Source: Saccopteryx bilineata (Eukaryota; Chordata; Mammalia; Chiroptera; Emballonuridae). Taken from it: DNA of 64,000 bases. Every line of letters begins with the position of its first letter. Position 1 is the stretch's first letter. The DNA lies in the NCBI RefSeq assembly GCF_036850765.1, contig NC_089494.1:228550779-228614778 (forward strand). The letters run 5' to 3'. A model generated the notes under the pieces. The model was not told where the DNA came from. It ran no database searches and was given only the letters and a program-made list of their open reading frames with translations. A program made the translations under genes and the position numbers. This document shows, piece by piece, positions 26,501 to 31,758 of the stretch.

Positions 26501-26839
26501 CCCCGCGCCCGGGTACCAGGTCCGACCCAGCCGTCGCCGGGGGCGTGCGTGCTGGGGGTGTGGGCTGGGCGACAGGAGGCCGAGGCGGGTGGGGAAACGC
26601 GCACGCAGCGCTCGGCCTGACTTAGGCCGAACCAGGTGCCCTACCAGAGGCCCCAAGCAGGGCCTTGAGGGGTCCAGGAGGAGGACCGTTTGCGCGCCGG
26701 GAGGAGAGGCCCGAGAGAACCGGGGAGAGAGAGAAGGGACAGGAAGTTCCGTACCGCCATAGAGCCACTCTTCCTCCTCATCCCCTCCGGTCCCGCCGCT
26801 CAGCTCCGACACTAGGCGCTCTGCCTCCCCGGCCGACAT
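1..26839 (-). CDS. FIP1L1: FIP1L1, 5' part of the gene (coding exons 1-10 of a longer gene)
   Basis: Ten exons on the minus strand join in phase to 818 nt (272 codons plus 2 nt) and read as the N-terminal part of FIP1L1 (factor interacting with PAP), a protein of roughly 590 residues in human. The family protein is a nuclear CPSF subunit that links CPSF30 with poly(A) polymerase and binds U-rich RNA in mRNA 3'-end formation. Visible parts: an acidic N-terminus with [10 protein letters not shown], a Ser/Asp-rich acidic run (about residues 84-96, exon 5), and the conserved Fip1 motif around residues 150-195 in exons 7-8 ([18 protein letters not shown], then [12 protein letters not shown]). The Arg-rich C-terminal half lies beyond the left edge. 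Start chosen at 26839 because MSAGE matches the family start and sits in a CpG island. Every junction is GT/AG and no disabling change was seen. Exon positions are given in separate entries. Confidence 0.97.
920..1029 (-). CDS. FIP1L1: FIP1L1 coding exon 10
   Basis: Encodes [20 protein letters not shown] followed by [17 protein letters not shown]. Acceptor TTTAAG, donor GTTAGT. Intron 9 is about 9.9 kb, the longest FIP1L1 intron fully inside the window. It is the last exon before the left edge; the next one must lie beyond position 1. Confidence 0.95.
1440..1790 (+). repeat. L2-like LINE fragment
   Basis: Degraded pyrimidine-rich sequence with the 'ccatctctcccatttccaccatc' style and codon-like blocks seen at L2 3' ends. 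Old and diverged, so the call is tentative. Confidence 0.4.
1811..2086 (+). repeat. tRNA-derived SINE, type C (long head, 'cttgagc' repeats)
   Basis: Head GGCACAGTGGATAGAGCATC (A box) is followed by 'gattcaaaaccc' (B-box position), then repeated 'ggcttgagca' motifs and a 'tcaaggcacatat' block. This is the most complex SINE type of the window. Diverged copy. Confidence 0.8.
2515..2770 (-). repeat. L2 3' end, antisense
   Basis: Starts with 'aacatttactaaatatttatt' and continues with purine-rich 'gggaaaggaaagacatacaaataa', the antisense signature of an L2 3' end. Confidence 0.5.
3124..3316 (-). mobile_element. hAT-type nonautonomous transposon (CAGGGGTCCCCAAACT family)
   Basis: Inverted ends CAGGGGTCCCCAAACT and AGTTTGGGGACACCTG bound about 193 bp. 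The interior matches the ends of the 55067-55578 copy in the opposite orientation, with the middle deleted. No clear 8 bp target duplication remains. Confidence 0.8.
3562..3930 (-). repeat. tRNA-derived SINE, type A (long), antisense, with 14 bp target duplication
   Basis: Reads as a T-tract, 'gtatttttctgaag', the type A body and an inverted tRNA-like head. Flanked by the perfect repeat TTATGAGAACTTTT (3548-3561 and 3931-3944), which proves insertion into the L2. Confidence 0.92.
4123..4681 (+). mobile_element. hAT-type nonautonomous transposon (CAGTGGTCCCCAACC family), holding a nested SINE
   Basis: Ends CAGTGGTCCCCAACC and GGTTGGGGACCACTG are perfect inverted repeats. They are flanked by the 8 bp target duplication ATCTAAAG (4115-4122 and 4682-4689), diagnostic of hAT. 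Without the nested SINE (4260-4500) and its duplicate the element is about 300 bp, like the copies at 16712 and 31868. No transposase frame. Confidence 0.95.
4260..4500 (-). repeat. tRNA-derived SINE, type B (short), nested in a hAT
   Basis: Inverted head 'ggtttcgaactggcgacctc' and 'tttatccactgcgccacc', plus an (AG)n run. Flanked by ATGTTTTATTTTTA at 4246-4259 and 4501-4514. Younger than the hAT. Confidence 0.9.
4736..5039. other. FIP1L1 intron 9, unassigned stretch
   Basis: AT-rich sequence with no ORF, SINE or TIR element that I can support. Confidence 0.5.
5055..5368 (+). repeat. tRNA-derived SINE, type C
   Basis: Head 'ggtggtgcactggatagagc', repeated 'ggcttgagc' motifs, then 'atcatacaagaaacaatcaa' and a pyrimidine tail ending TCTCTCGCTAAAAAAATAAA. 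Near-repeats AAACTGGGAAGGGG and AAAATGGGAAGAGG flank it. Confidence 0.85.
5383..6136. other. FIP1L1 intron 9, unassigned stretch
   Basis: Intron DNA without a recognised gene or element. Confidence 0.5.
6137..6402 (+). repeat. tRNA-derived SINE, type C, diverged
   Basis: 'gattgtggcaaagtggacag' head, 'aggtcgccggcttgagcatg', 'gtcaaggcacatatg', and a CTCTCTCTCTC-A tail. Confidence 0.8.
6582..6603. repeat. (CA)n microsatellite
   Basis: About ten CA units just after 'catattac'. Confidence 0.9.
6816..7155 (+). repeat. tRNA-derived SINE, type A' (body with extra tRNA-like modules)
   Basis: The head 'cagtggctcaggggatagag' and 'gggtttgattcctggtcagg' resembles a tRNA. The body carries 'gaggatagctcggctggtct' and 'aaaaatagctcagtactcaa', which are further A-box-like units. 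It ends in a poly(A)-like tract. Related copies: 43947-44308 and 62732-63076. Confidence 0.85.
7300..7740 (+). repeat. L1 fragment (ORF1-region-like), sense
   Basis: A-rich text with 'gaagaaatctatcagaaaat', 'ataagaaaattaaaagacca' and 'acaaatgaatacttggtac', as in old L1 near the ORF1 end. Frame is destroyed. Confidence 0.5.
7829..8195 (-). repeat. tRNA-derived SINE, type C, antisense
   Basis: Begins 'tttatttttgacagagacag' and ends with the inverted head 'ctcactgcgccaccacctgg'. Contains repeated 'gctcaagccagcaac' motifs. Confidence 0.88.
8540..9125 (+). repeat. L2 LINE 3' region, sense
   Basis: Contains 'tttcaaatggcttcctattg', 'ctctcatccacctcaactat' and the end-like 'acctgtcttactgtagcatc' and 'aacagtgctgggtgta'. 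Characteristic L2 3' layout. Confidence 0.65.
9541..9740 (+). repeat. tRNA-derived SINE, type B
   Basis: Clean head 'ctgtggtggcacagtggata' with B box GGTTCGAAACC, then 'caaggcacatatgggagttg' and a (CT)n tail. Confidence 0.93.
9745..10955. other. FIP1L1 intron 9, right part
   Basis: Intron DNA before exon 9 (minus strand). I see no SINE, TIR element or gene in it. Confidence 0.5.
10960..11028 (-). CDS. FIP1L1: FIP1L1 coding exon 9 (69 nt, phase 0)
   Basis: Encodes [20 protein letters not shown] followed by LFK. Both borders fall between codons (phase 0), so the exon could be skipped in frame. Acceptor ACTTAG, donor GTGAAT. Confidence 0.95.
11325..11455 (-). CDS. FIP1L1: FIP1L1 coding exon 8 (core of Fip1 motif)
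   Basis: Encodes [20 protein letters not shown], then [17 protein letters not shown] and TTNKIT. The [17 protein letters not shown] core is nearly invariant from yeast Fip1 to mammals. Acceptor TTTAG, donor GTAATT. The exon ends on a codon boundary. Confidence 0.98.
11872..11979 (-). CDS. FIP1L1: FIP1L1 coding exon 7 (start of Fip1 motif)
   Basis: Encodes [20 protein letters not shown] followed by [16 protein letters not shown]. The [14 protein letters not shown] block opens the conserved Fip1 motif that binds the CPSF30 zinc fingers in this family. Length 108 nt, a multiple of three. Acceptor ATAG after a T/A-rich tract, donor GTAAGG. Confidence 0.97.
12146..12489 (+). repeat. tRNA-derived SINE, type A, with target duplication
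   Basis: Starts GCCCTGGCTGGTTGGCTCAG, B box GGTTCAATTCC, then the type A body ('ccattggagcaaagttggcc') to an A-rich tail. Flanked by TAAGGTCA at 12138-12145 and 12490-12497. Confidence 0.93.
12940..13435. mobile_element. hAT-type nonautonomous transposon (CAGTGGTCAGCAAAC family), holding a nested SINE
   Basis: Ends CAGTGGTCAGCAAAC and GTTTGCTGACCACTG are perfect 15 bp inverted repeats. The interior 'agccaaatatcaacagtac' and 'aagagcagcatgtggttcg' occurs on either side of a SINE at about 13017-13313. The outer 8 bp duplication is not clear. Confidence 0.88.
13017..13313 (-). repeat. tRNA-derived SINE, type C, nested in a hAT
   Basis: T-tract, 'acagggacagagagagag', repeated 'gagccagcgacc' motifs and inverted head 'atccactgcgccaccgcctg'. 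AGCCAA-T-rich repeats flank it. Confidence 0.9.
13551..13615 (-). CDS. FIP1L1: FIP1L1 coding exon 6
   Basis: Encodes [20 protein letters not shown] and continues into TG. Acceptor TTTTTAG, donor GTAAAA. Phases 2 in and 1 out match exons 5 and 7. SINE copies of one type lie on both sides in opposite orientation (12146-12489 plus, 18036-18390 minus). Confidence 0.95.
14050..14455. repeat. L1 3'-end and MIR-like fragments
   Basis: 'ggttacatgaatttatacac' and 'tattgagctgcacctttt' resemble an L1 3' UTR end (about 14210-14300, sense). 'ccttaaccaagtcactatag' and neighbouring text resemble antisense MIR. Both are short and old. Confidence 0.4.
14474..14818 (+). mobile_element. pogo/Tigger-type transposon relic keeping the end of a transposase ORF
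   Basis: Inverted ends CCGTATTTCCCCATGTATAA and the matching 'ttatacttggggaaatatgg' are flanked by TA on both sides (14472-14473, 14819-14820), as for Tc1/mariner/pogo. Inside, 14577-14615 reads [16 protein letters not shown], and after a frameshift the text to the stop at 14710 reads [13 protein letters not shown] then [12 protein letters not shown]. This resembles the acidic C-terminal tail of pogo/Tigger transposases. About 345 bp remain, so the catalytic part is gone. Confidence 0.85.
14577..14710 (+). pseudogene. C-terminal remnant of a pogo/Tigger transposase
   Basis: Two reading frames must be combined to follow it: [16 protein letters not shown], then [19 protein letters not shown] and [12 protein letters not shown] before TGA. 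One frameshift breaks it and the DDE catalytic domain is absent, so it cannot act. Confidence 0.7.
15000..15940. other. FIP1L1 intron 5, mostly unassigned
   Basis: Contains a short antisense L2-like piece near 15360-15465 ('ggctcctgccccatgatgct'). Otherwise I see no feature. Confidence 0.45.
15950..16620 (+). repeat. L2 LINE 3' region, sense
   Basis: 'ctttatcctccagccatgtg' and 'tatccccaccatcaattagt' with 'cagtgccaggcaaactg' mark a diverged L2 3' end. Confidence 0.55.
16712..16926 (+). mobile_element. hAT-type nonautonomous transposon (CAGTGGTCCCCAACC family)
   Basis: Perfect 15 bp inverted ends and 8 bp flanks TTATAGAG/TTACAGAG (16704-16711, 16927-16934; one mismatch). Same family as 4123-4681 and 31868-32164 but with an internal deletion ('...ttttttatccgtcccacc'). 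Confidence 0.94.
17240..17320. repeat. CA/TG-rich simple repeat
   Basis: (CA)n at 17250-17270, followed by TA/TG-rich 'acatgtgtgtgtatatacat'. Confidence 0.75.
17759..18481. mobile_element. Tc1/mariner-type (Tigger-like) nonautonomous transposon with nested SINE
   Basis: Ends CGGGAGTCCTTGGGTTA and TAACCTGAGGACCCCCTG pair as diverged inverted repeats. TA flanks both sides (17757-17758, 18482-18483). The interior before and after the SINE is continuous without it: 370 bp remain after removing 18036-18390. No transposase frame. Confidence 0.82.
18036..18390 (-). repeat. tRNA-derived SINE, type A, nested in a Tigger-like element
   Basis: T-tract, 'ggtatttttccgaagttaga', body, inverted head. Flanks CACTTCTCAA (18026-18035) and CACATCTCAA (18391-18400) are near-identical target copies. 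Confidence 0.92.
18806..18899. mobile_element. Mariner-type MITE, short copy
   Basis: Inverted ends 'gagtgggcaaaaggaggttt' and 'aacctacttttgcccact' bound about 94 bp. TA follows the right end; the left TA is lost. Confidence 0.75.
18926..19049. mobile_element. Mariner-type MITE, second copy 26 bp away
   Basis: 'catgggtgagcaaacgcagg' and 'cctacttttgtccatccctg' pair as inverted ends of the same family as 18806-18899. TA precedes the left end. Confidence 0.75.
19050..19600. other. FIP1L1 intron 5, unassigned
   Basis: No element recognised. Confidence 0.45.
19620..19760 (-). repeat. L1 3' UTR fragment, antisense
   Basis: 'ttttaggtgtacaacataat' and 'cttgtgatgagaacttttga' match the antisense of an old L1 3' end. 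The same text occurs better preserved at 44320-44720. Confidence 0.65.
19897..20000 (-). CDS. FIP1L1: FIP1L1 coding exon 5 (acidic Ser/Asp run)
   Basis: Encodes [19 protein letters not shown] followed by [16 protein letters not shown]. The [12 protein letters not shown] run looks like a casein-kinase-2-type acidic stretch (inference). It precedes the conserved [11 protein letters not shown] block. Acceptor TATAG, donor GTAAGT. Confidence 0.96.
20010..20510. other. FIP1L1 intron 4, unassigned
   Basis: No gene or element recognised between exon 5 and the SINE at 20518. Confidence 0.45.
20518..20841 (-). repeat. tRNA-derived SINE, type C, antisense
   Basis: T-tract, then 'gacagagggacagatagggac', repeated 'gagccagcgacc' motifs and inverted head 'atccactgcgctactgcctg'. 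AAAGGTT copies flank it. Confidence 0.9.
21389..21449 (-). CDS. FIP1L1: FIP1L1 coding exon 4
   Basis: Encodes [20 protein letters not shown] plus Pro, bordered by TTTGTAG and GTAACA. It ends exactly on a codon boundary. From recall, the human segment is one residue shorter in the SAN(N)PPSG part; an alignment is needed to confirm. Confidence 0.93.
21523..21705 (-). repeat. tRNA-derived SINE, type D (short VES-like), antisense
   Basis: 'attgattttagagagtggag', 'aaacatcagtctgttgctcc', and inverted head 'ccctgaccgagatcgaaccc' and 'caactgagctac'. Layout as in classical bat VES SINEs. Confidence 0.8.
21720..22790. other. FIP1L1 intron 3, AT-rich, mostly unassigned
   Basis: A short antisense L2 3'-end-like piece lies near 21970-22045 ('tgtgccaggtactactataa'). 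Nothing else is supported. Confidence 0.45.
22795..23202 (-). repeat. tRNA-derived SINE, type A, antisense
   Basis: 'gtgagaggtgaggaggcaaa' start, purine-rich middle (GGGAGAGAGAAAAGGGGGAG), inverted head 'ccgggaatcgaacctgggac' and 'ctgagccaactggcc'. The purine tract is expanded relative to other copies. Confidence 0.88.
23490..24400 (-). repeat. L1 3' region, antisense, split by a Tigger-like element
   Basis: 'tttgaaatgtacaactcaac', 'acttctttcacttagcataa' and 'gggttatttccattttttgg' are standard antisense text of old L1 3' ends. It resumes after 24144 with 'tttttgtgtagatgtatg' and 'ggaactgccagtgtatttcc'. Confidence 0.85.
23967..24144. mobile_element. Tigger/mariner-like MITE inserted in an L1
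   Basis: TA flanks (23965-23966, 24145-24146) and diverged inverted ends CAGCAGGTGTTCAAATAACA and CAGTTGAGTTCTCACTTAAC (complement of the right end) define 178 bp. Removing it with one TA rejoins the L1 text. Confidence 0.8.
24719..25071 (+). repeat. tRNA-derived SINE, type A, 5'-truncated, young-looking
   Basis: Starts at 'cagcggtagagtgtcggcct', lacking about 17 bases of the head. The rest is the best-preserved type A body of the window (CpGs kept, B box GGTTCGATTCC). The flanking ATTTTAAGTTA and ATTTAAGTTA are near-copies, so it inserted already truncated. Confidence 0.9.
25396..25435 (-). CDS. FIP1L1: FIP1L1 coding exon 3 (40 nt)
   Basis: Encodes the acidic segment [13 protein letters not shown]. 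The acceptor is GGTAG after a T-rich tract and the donor is GTTAGT. Exons 2 and 3 are only 99 bp apart and each has the same seven-base donor GTTAGTG. Confidence 0.93.
25535..25579 (-). CDS. FIP1L1: FIP1L1 coding exon 2 (45 nt, phase-symmetric)
   Basis: Encodes [14 protein letters not shown] between an AG acceptor (TTATAG) and a GTTAGT donor. It enters and leaves in phase 1, so skipping it would remove 15 residues without a frameshift; a cassette role is an inference from phase. Sequence agrees with the mammalian FIP1L1 N-terminus. Confidence 0.94.
   Translation of the reverse strand, partial: AHGTCMCTVIWQRT
25590..26440. other. FIP1L1 intron 1, left part
   Basis: No element recognised. Open frames here (e.g. 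25959-26300) have no family resemblance. Confidence 0.5.
26755..26839 (-). CDS. FIP1L1: FIP1L1 coding exon 1
   Basis: Encodes [16 protein letters not shown] followed by [13 protein letters not shown] and ends with one base of a Gly codon. The acidic DEEEEW stretch belongs to the N-terminal segment that contacts poly(A) polymerase in this family. Donor reads GTACGG, a weak match to GTRAGT. The frame stays open upstream of the ATG for a few codons and downstream into intron 1, so an open frame of about 160 codons covers the exon. That longer frame is not the gene product. Confidence 0.96.
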
Positions 26840-27089
26840 GGCCGCCCCCAGCACAAGTTAAAGGCAGCGGTCAACAGCCCCCTCAAACCCCTTCCCCAGT
26901 CTCGCTGCCTGAGGACGGGAGAGGGGCGCAAGAACGCCAGCGATCGAACGAAGGAAGCACGAGACACAAATCCACGGGACGTGGTCGCCGTAGCAGAGGC
27001 GGCAAATAAGACTCTGGCCTCGGCCCGCCTGCACATGCGCAGCAGCTTCCAAGTGGCGCGACGTCTGTAGTTGGCCACCTGGGCTATTA

Positions 27090-27102
27090 TGCGCATGCGC
27101 AT
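27090..27102. promoter_or_regulatory. Palindromic NRF1-type site
   Basis: TGCGCATGCGCAT contains a perfect NRF1 consensus palindrome (TGCGCATGCGCA), about 250 bp upstream of the FIP1L1 ATG. A second, half-strength match (CACATGCGCAG) lies at 27032-27042. NRF1 commonly drives CpG-island promoters of growth-related genes; binding here is inferred. Confidence 0.7.
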
Positions 27103-27129
27103 CGTAGTTAGCCCTGCCCCTATACGTTC

Positions 27130-27640
27130 CCACTGTGCTTTTCTAGCTCTGATAGCTGTCTTGGCTTCCTGCGTAAATTAGGGTTCCCCTCCCCCAATCA
27201 TTCCTCTAATAATCCGTATTGCCTTCGCCTAGTAGTACTCTATTATTTCTTACTGCCCTTGATGCTTTCTCTTCGCAACCTTTTTTCCTGTTTTTCAATA
27301 ATCTTAAAAGCCTTTTTTCTATTCTTCGTACGTTGTATTAGCGCTACTAAAGAATAGTTCTCCCTGTCAGTCCCCTGTTTCTTGTTAAATAAGAAGTGAT
27401 AATTCATGGACTCTTTCTTGAAAAATTAATATTAACAGCAAACAAAAGCAAAACTAGTATAGGAAGAGTGCATTCTCCTTGTTAAAACAAAGCATTATAG
27501 TTAAGGTAAAAGACTCCACCCCCCCAACTATCGACCTATCTATTGTCCTTTCCAAAGGTAGCTCTTGTTATTTGTTTGCTTGAATCATTCTGAAATTTTC
27601 TACACATTTACTTCAGTTGAATTGTATTGTTTTAGTGGGA
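27130..27640. other. Intergenic DNA upstream of FIP1L1
   Basis: Falls from CpG-rich to AT-rich. CCAAT occurs at 27195. No gene. Confidence 0.5.
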
Positions 27641-27649
27641 GAACCTAAG

Positions 27650-28000
27650 GTTAATCTTTTTGTGGATTGCTTTATTATTATTTTTTAATTGAACAGCGTC
27701 TTGGAGATCCTTTCATGTTAGTACATATATTTCAATGTCCATTTTTAAGTGCTTCATAATATTCAATAACGTTGCTCTAATAAAGTGAATATGGCTATTC
27801 CTCTGTAGATGTCATTTAGATTTTCACTTTTTCATTTTAACACAAAATAAAACCTATAATTGAAGATCCTTGTCAATGACTTCTTGTAGATGTGTATCAG
27901 TGTTTCTCCGAGATAGATCATAAAGTATCCGCAGGTTTTATTTTAGAAGATAATGCCAAATTTTCAGGCCACTTTTGACAATACATCTTTCAAGAAGATG
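27650..28000 (-). repeat. Old L1 3'-end fragment, antisense
   Basis: 'ttggagatcctttcatgtta' and 'aatatggctattcctctgta' resemble an L1ME-type 3' UTR in antisense. Confidence 0.5.
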
Positions 28001-28039
28001 ACAGATGATTGGTAAAAACTAGTGTTCTAGTTCTTGAGT

Positions 28040-28160
28040 ATACTGCCTAGTTTCTGACCTCAGGTAATCAATCTTCCTCTGCTTCAGTTTTCTCACCAAT
28101 AAAATGGAAAAGCTGAATTAGATGATCTCTAAAGCCTTTCAGTTCTAAAGTTTTCAAACA
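28040..28160 (-). repeat. MIR-like fragment, antisense
   Basis: 'ctctgcttcagttttctcac' and 'tgaattagatgatctctaaa' match antisense MIR-type text. Confidence 0.5.
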
Positions 28161-28609
28161 AGACACTTTTTCAATGAAAAGAAACCAATATAATTCTTAA
28201 AATCAATAATTTTCCATTCTATAATAAGTAAATACTAGCTTTTGTTTGTTTATTTAACAATTACTAAATACCTGCTGTTTAAGAAATTGGAAAATAAAGA
28301 TATAACTAAAACATAGTCCCTGCCCTGAAAGAGCTCTCTATTATGTAAGGGTGGTAAGCAATGAGCTGTCCTACAGGAAAAGGTAGATCTGCTATAAAGG
28401 AAGCACAAATCGTTCCCATCCTACCAGTTTGACACCGTTTTATATAATTTAAATGAATCATGTGGTTTTAATTGTTCTACTTTTGAACACTCTTCTATCT
28501 GCTATTCTCAGTCTCCCTTACCTGTATGGGAAAATCCCTGCATCCTTCTGAACTCTTAAGACATAATAAACTTTGTGACATCTTTCCTAAATTCCACTTT
28601 ATCTCTCCC

Positions 28610-28800
28610 CATTTCTTTCTTTATTCAGTAAACATTTATGTAGGGATTGCCAAGTGCCAGGAACTCTTCTAGGCTATGTAGATGCAGCGGTGAGAAAAAA
28701 AAAAAAAAAAAAAGTCCTCCTCTCATGAAGCTTTCATTCTAATGAAGAGATAGCCAATAAACATAAATGTATGTCAGTGGTAACAAGGATTATCTTGGCC
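28610..28800 (-). repeat. L2 3' end, antisense
   Basis: 'ttattcagtaaacatttatg', 'gtgccaggaactcttctagg' and 'catgaagctttcattctaat' follow the L2 3' end in antisense order, with a poly(A) run at 28696-28712. Confidence 0.75.
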
Positions 28801-28809
28801 TTTACTGGA

Positions 28810-29530
28810 AGTAATGGAATGAAGGTTTTACATTCTGCATGGGAGTGTCATATAGCCATCATTATAGTTTGATTTATCATTCCATGAGCATATAATGAAC
28901 TTGGATAGTTTCATGGAAGAAACAACTGCCTTATGCTGAGGAGCCTCTATTTCCTTTCAGCTACCTGAAATGAGCTTGTTTTACAAAGAATTACTTAAAC
29001 GGAACTGAAGAATTATTAAATAATAATGGATGCATCCAAATTGCCTTCATGGAGGTAGCACTTGAGCTAAGCTTTAAAAGAAAGATTTCCACAAGCAGAG
29101 AAGCCCATAAATCACTAAAGCCAGTCTTAAAAGTCATCTTCCTGCTTGCTTTCAAATTGGGTTCCTTGCCTGGATAAGCTCCCTCAGTTAAAGATGTCTT
29201 TATCACTTTATTCTTCAGGGGAAACTTTAAAGATAGATAGCTTGAAGATATTGTATAAAATTATGATGTTATTAAACTATAATACTCTATATATTCTGAT
29301 TATATTTGTTTCCCATGTAATTTTTTTGTGACCTGTTGGTTCTTTGCAAAACAACAATAACAACAAAGCATCAATTGTAATGTATCTATCTCAGAATTAC
29401 TGAAGGAAAATTCTTAATAGATGATTAAAACGACGATAAGAGTACAAGAGTTAAAAACAAAATAAAAGTACTTTGCTCAGTATCTAACATAGCAAGGACT
29501 CATAAATGTGTTTTGAATATGTCATTTAAG
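28810..29530. other. Intergenic, unassigned
   Basis: No gene or element recognised. Confidence 0.45.
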
Positions 29531-29539
29531 CCCAACTGT

Positions 29540-29740
29540 GCTATTTGCTGTTAATTTTAGATGTATTGCTTTGATTTCAGTGTTCTTCAGTTTTCTCATC
29601 AGCAAATCAATATATTAAAATAAAATTCTACACCCACTTCTTGGAAGAATAACGAAGCTAAAATGAGGTTTCAAATGTCAAAGCATTTGAAAGATTAGTG
29701 GCAAGCAGGTGGTGAGTTATGGTTTAGACCTACTGTCCTT
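29540..29740 (-). repeat. MIR-like fragment, antisense
   Basis: 'tcttcagttttctcatcagc' with the following 'aagctaaaatgaggtttcaa' resembles antisense MIR. Confidence 0.45.
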
Positions 29741-29829
29741 TGAACAATCTGAATTACTGCATATGTGCAAAGGGTTTTCTTTCTCTCTAGATATTTCCAT
29801 GAGCAATTAAGTCCCAATTATCTATCCTC

Positions 29830-29935
29830 CTCTATATTCGTACTCGTTGTCCCACTTAGTTTGCCTTCATTGGTTGCTTCTGATATATACCCTGACCAGG
29901 GATTGAACCCACGACTTCAGTGAGCTAGGGCTGAA
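29830..29935 (-). repeat. SINE fragment, type D, antisense
   Basis: 'cttcattggttgcttctgat' and 'ccctgaccagggattgaacc' are the middle and inverted head of a type D SINE; the rest is lost. Confidence 0.7.
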
Positions 29936-30269
29936 AATTGTATCGTTTTGTATTACATCTGCACTGTTAATTAAACTGCACATTCTTTGAGGGTGAGAAG
30001 AATTTTTTTCTGTAGTCAGCAGATCCTGTCTTGCAATGTCAATGACATGGAAAGTGCATAGTAAATCTTTAAATTGATTGTGCATATTGAGGATTTAAAA
30101 ATGAGGTGAGGCGAGATAAGCTTGATTTTTTAAGGTGTAGAAATAATTGCTGGGGGTTTTTTAGTGAAAGACAAATCACATTTAAATAAGGTAAATCTGA
30201 TTATCTTAAGCATGTAATTTTAGCAGGAATTAATTTGACTCTACCACAACAGTTGAGAGCAAGAAATGA

Positions 30270-30625
30270 AAGAAAGGAAATTTTGACACACGATATGGAT
30301 GAACCTTGAGGATACTATGCTAAGTGAAATAAGCCCATCACAGAAAGACAAATATTGTTTGCTTTCATTTATATGAGGTATCTAGAGTAGTCAATTCACA
30401 AAACCACAAAATAGAATGATGGTTGCCAGGATTTGGGGAGGGGGAAATGGGGAATTGTCATTTAATGAATAGACTGTAGAGTTTCAGTTTTGCAAGATGA
30501 AAAGCTCTATAGATTGGTTGCACATAAATGCAAAAATACTACTGAATCATTCACTTAAAATGGTTAAGATAGCAAATTTTATGTTATCTGTATTTTGTCA
30601 CACTTTAAAAATCAGACAAATAAAC
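30270..30625 (+). repeat. L1 3' UTR, sense
   Basis: 'gatgaaccttgaggatacta', 'aagtgaaataagcccatcac', 'gatggttgccaggatttggg' and an A-rich end: a standard old L1 3' end. Confidence 0.88.
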
Positions 30626-30639
30626 AAAACGTGTCCCAA

Positions 30640-31540
30640 CTGAACTCAGTACATTTATATCCCAAACTGCTTCTTTTTTGATTTTCCAAATCGCAGTGAC
30701 TGCCATGTAAATTTTCTGACATTAATCAGAAAATTTCCCTCTGCTTTACTCTGTCAATCAGGTTTTTGGCTATGTCCCTTTAATACCTCTTTATATACCC
30801 CTCAGTGTCTATTATCTTCATTGGTTCCTTACTTACTCTGGGCAGAATAGTTGCTGTTACTGTTTCCTAACTGTTCTCCTCGCTCAAAATCTTACTGCCA
30901 CATCTTTACTGGAATTTTCTTTTCTAAACTCCAGGTGTGAACAAATTATTTCCACTCTTAAAAATACTTTAATAGTTCCCCCTAGGCTGCTACTATTTAA
31001 AATAAAAAATAAGACTCATCTTGATCTAATCCATTCCTTTCTAGTTACTAGCGCCTATCTCATCTTGAGTCTCTATACAATATACTCCAGTTATACTAAA
31101 CTATTTGTAGTTCCAAAGAACATACTGTATGGTTTCATGACTCACTTTATTCATGCTACAGTTTCTGCCTGGACTGCCAGGAATCCTCGACCCCATCTTG
31201 TCCACCTGGTGAACACCTGGTTTTCTTTGAAGACAACTCAAAAAAACTCATTTCCTATATGAAATTTTCAACCACTTCCTTTTTCAGTTCACCCAGTCAG
31301 AATTTATTTTTCTCCCTTTGGAATTCCTACACATTAAAAAAAAAGTCATTACGTCTTTAACATTTTATTGCACTTGCTCACTTTACCTGTATGGGTGCTT
31401 TTAATTGATTCTTTTGAAGGCAAAGCTGTGGCTTATTTGTTTTTATATCCCCAATGTCCAACACAGTTTCTGGAATATTATACAAGTCCATTAGAAGTTG
31501 GTTGATTGACTACATTATTTATTATATGGATATGAATTGA
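30640..31540 (+). repeat. L2 LINE 3' region, sense
   Basis: 'aatagttccccctaggctgc', 'tttctgcctggactgccagg' and 'tatccccaatgtccaacaca' appear in the L2 3' order. Degenerate. Confidence 0.7.
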
Positions 31541-31545
31541 ATATT

Positions 31546-31625
31546 ATTCAACATTTATTGAACACCTGTTATCTTCTAGCATTGGGGATACACAATACAT
31601 AATAGTGCACAATTTAGCTCAACAC
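31546..31625 (-). repeat. L2 3'-end fragment, antisense
   Basis: 'caacatttattgaacacctg' followed by 'agcattggggatacacaata'. Confidence 0.6.
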
Positions 31626-31758
31626 GTATGTTAAAGAAAATAGGTATGTTAAAACTTACCCCAAGATATGTCAAATGCTTAGTAAGAGGTATCAACTGAA
31701 TGTTCTGTGTTGAGGGGCTTAAGAGGACGTGGTGATGATAGCCATGGTGGTGATTTAG

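Larger units (their letters stand above)
26440..27110. promoter_or_regulatory. FIP1L1: CpG island and promoter of FIP1L1
   Basis: GC content and CpG density jump sharply here against AT-rich surroundings (for example GGGGCCGGGCCCCGCGCCCG near 26490). The island covers FIP1L1 exon 1 and its upstream side. No TATA box is evident, as usual for housekeeping promoters. Transcription probably starts between about 26850 and 27050, but the exact start cannot be read from sequence. NRF1-type sites lie at 27031-27042 and 27090-27102. Confidence 0.85.

Noticed and set aside
26372..26854. 160-codon minus-strand open frame over FIP1L1 exon 1
   Set aside because: It is exon 1 read through its donor into GC-rich intron 1. 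The conserved protein leaves this frame at the GT at 26754.
26665..27009. 114-codon plus-strand open frame in the CpG island
   Set aside because: GC-rich DNA has few stop codons. The frame is antisense to FIP1L1 exon 1 and has low-complexity composition.
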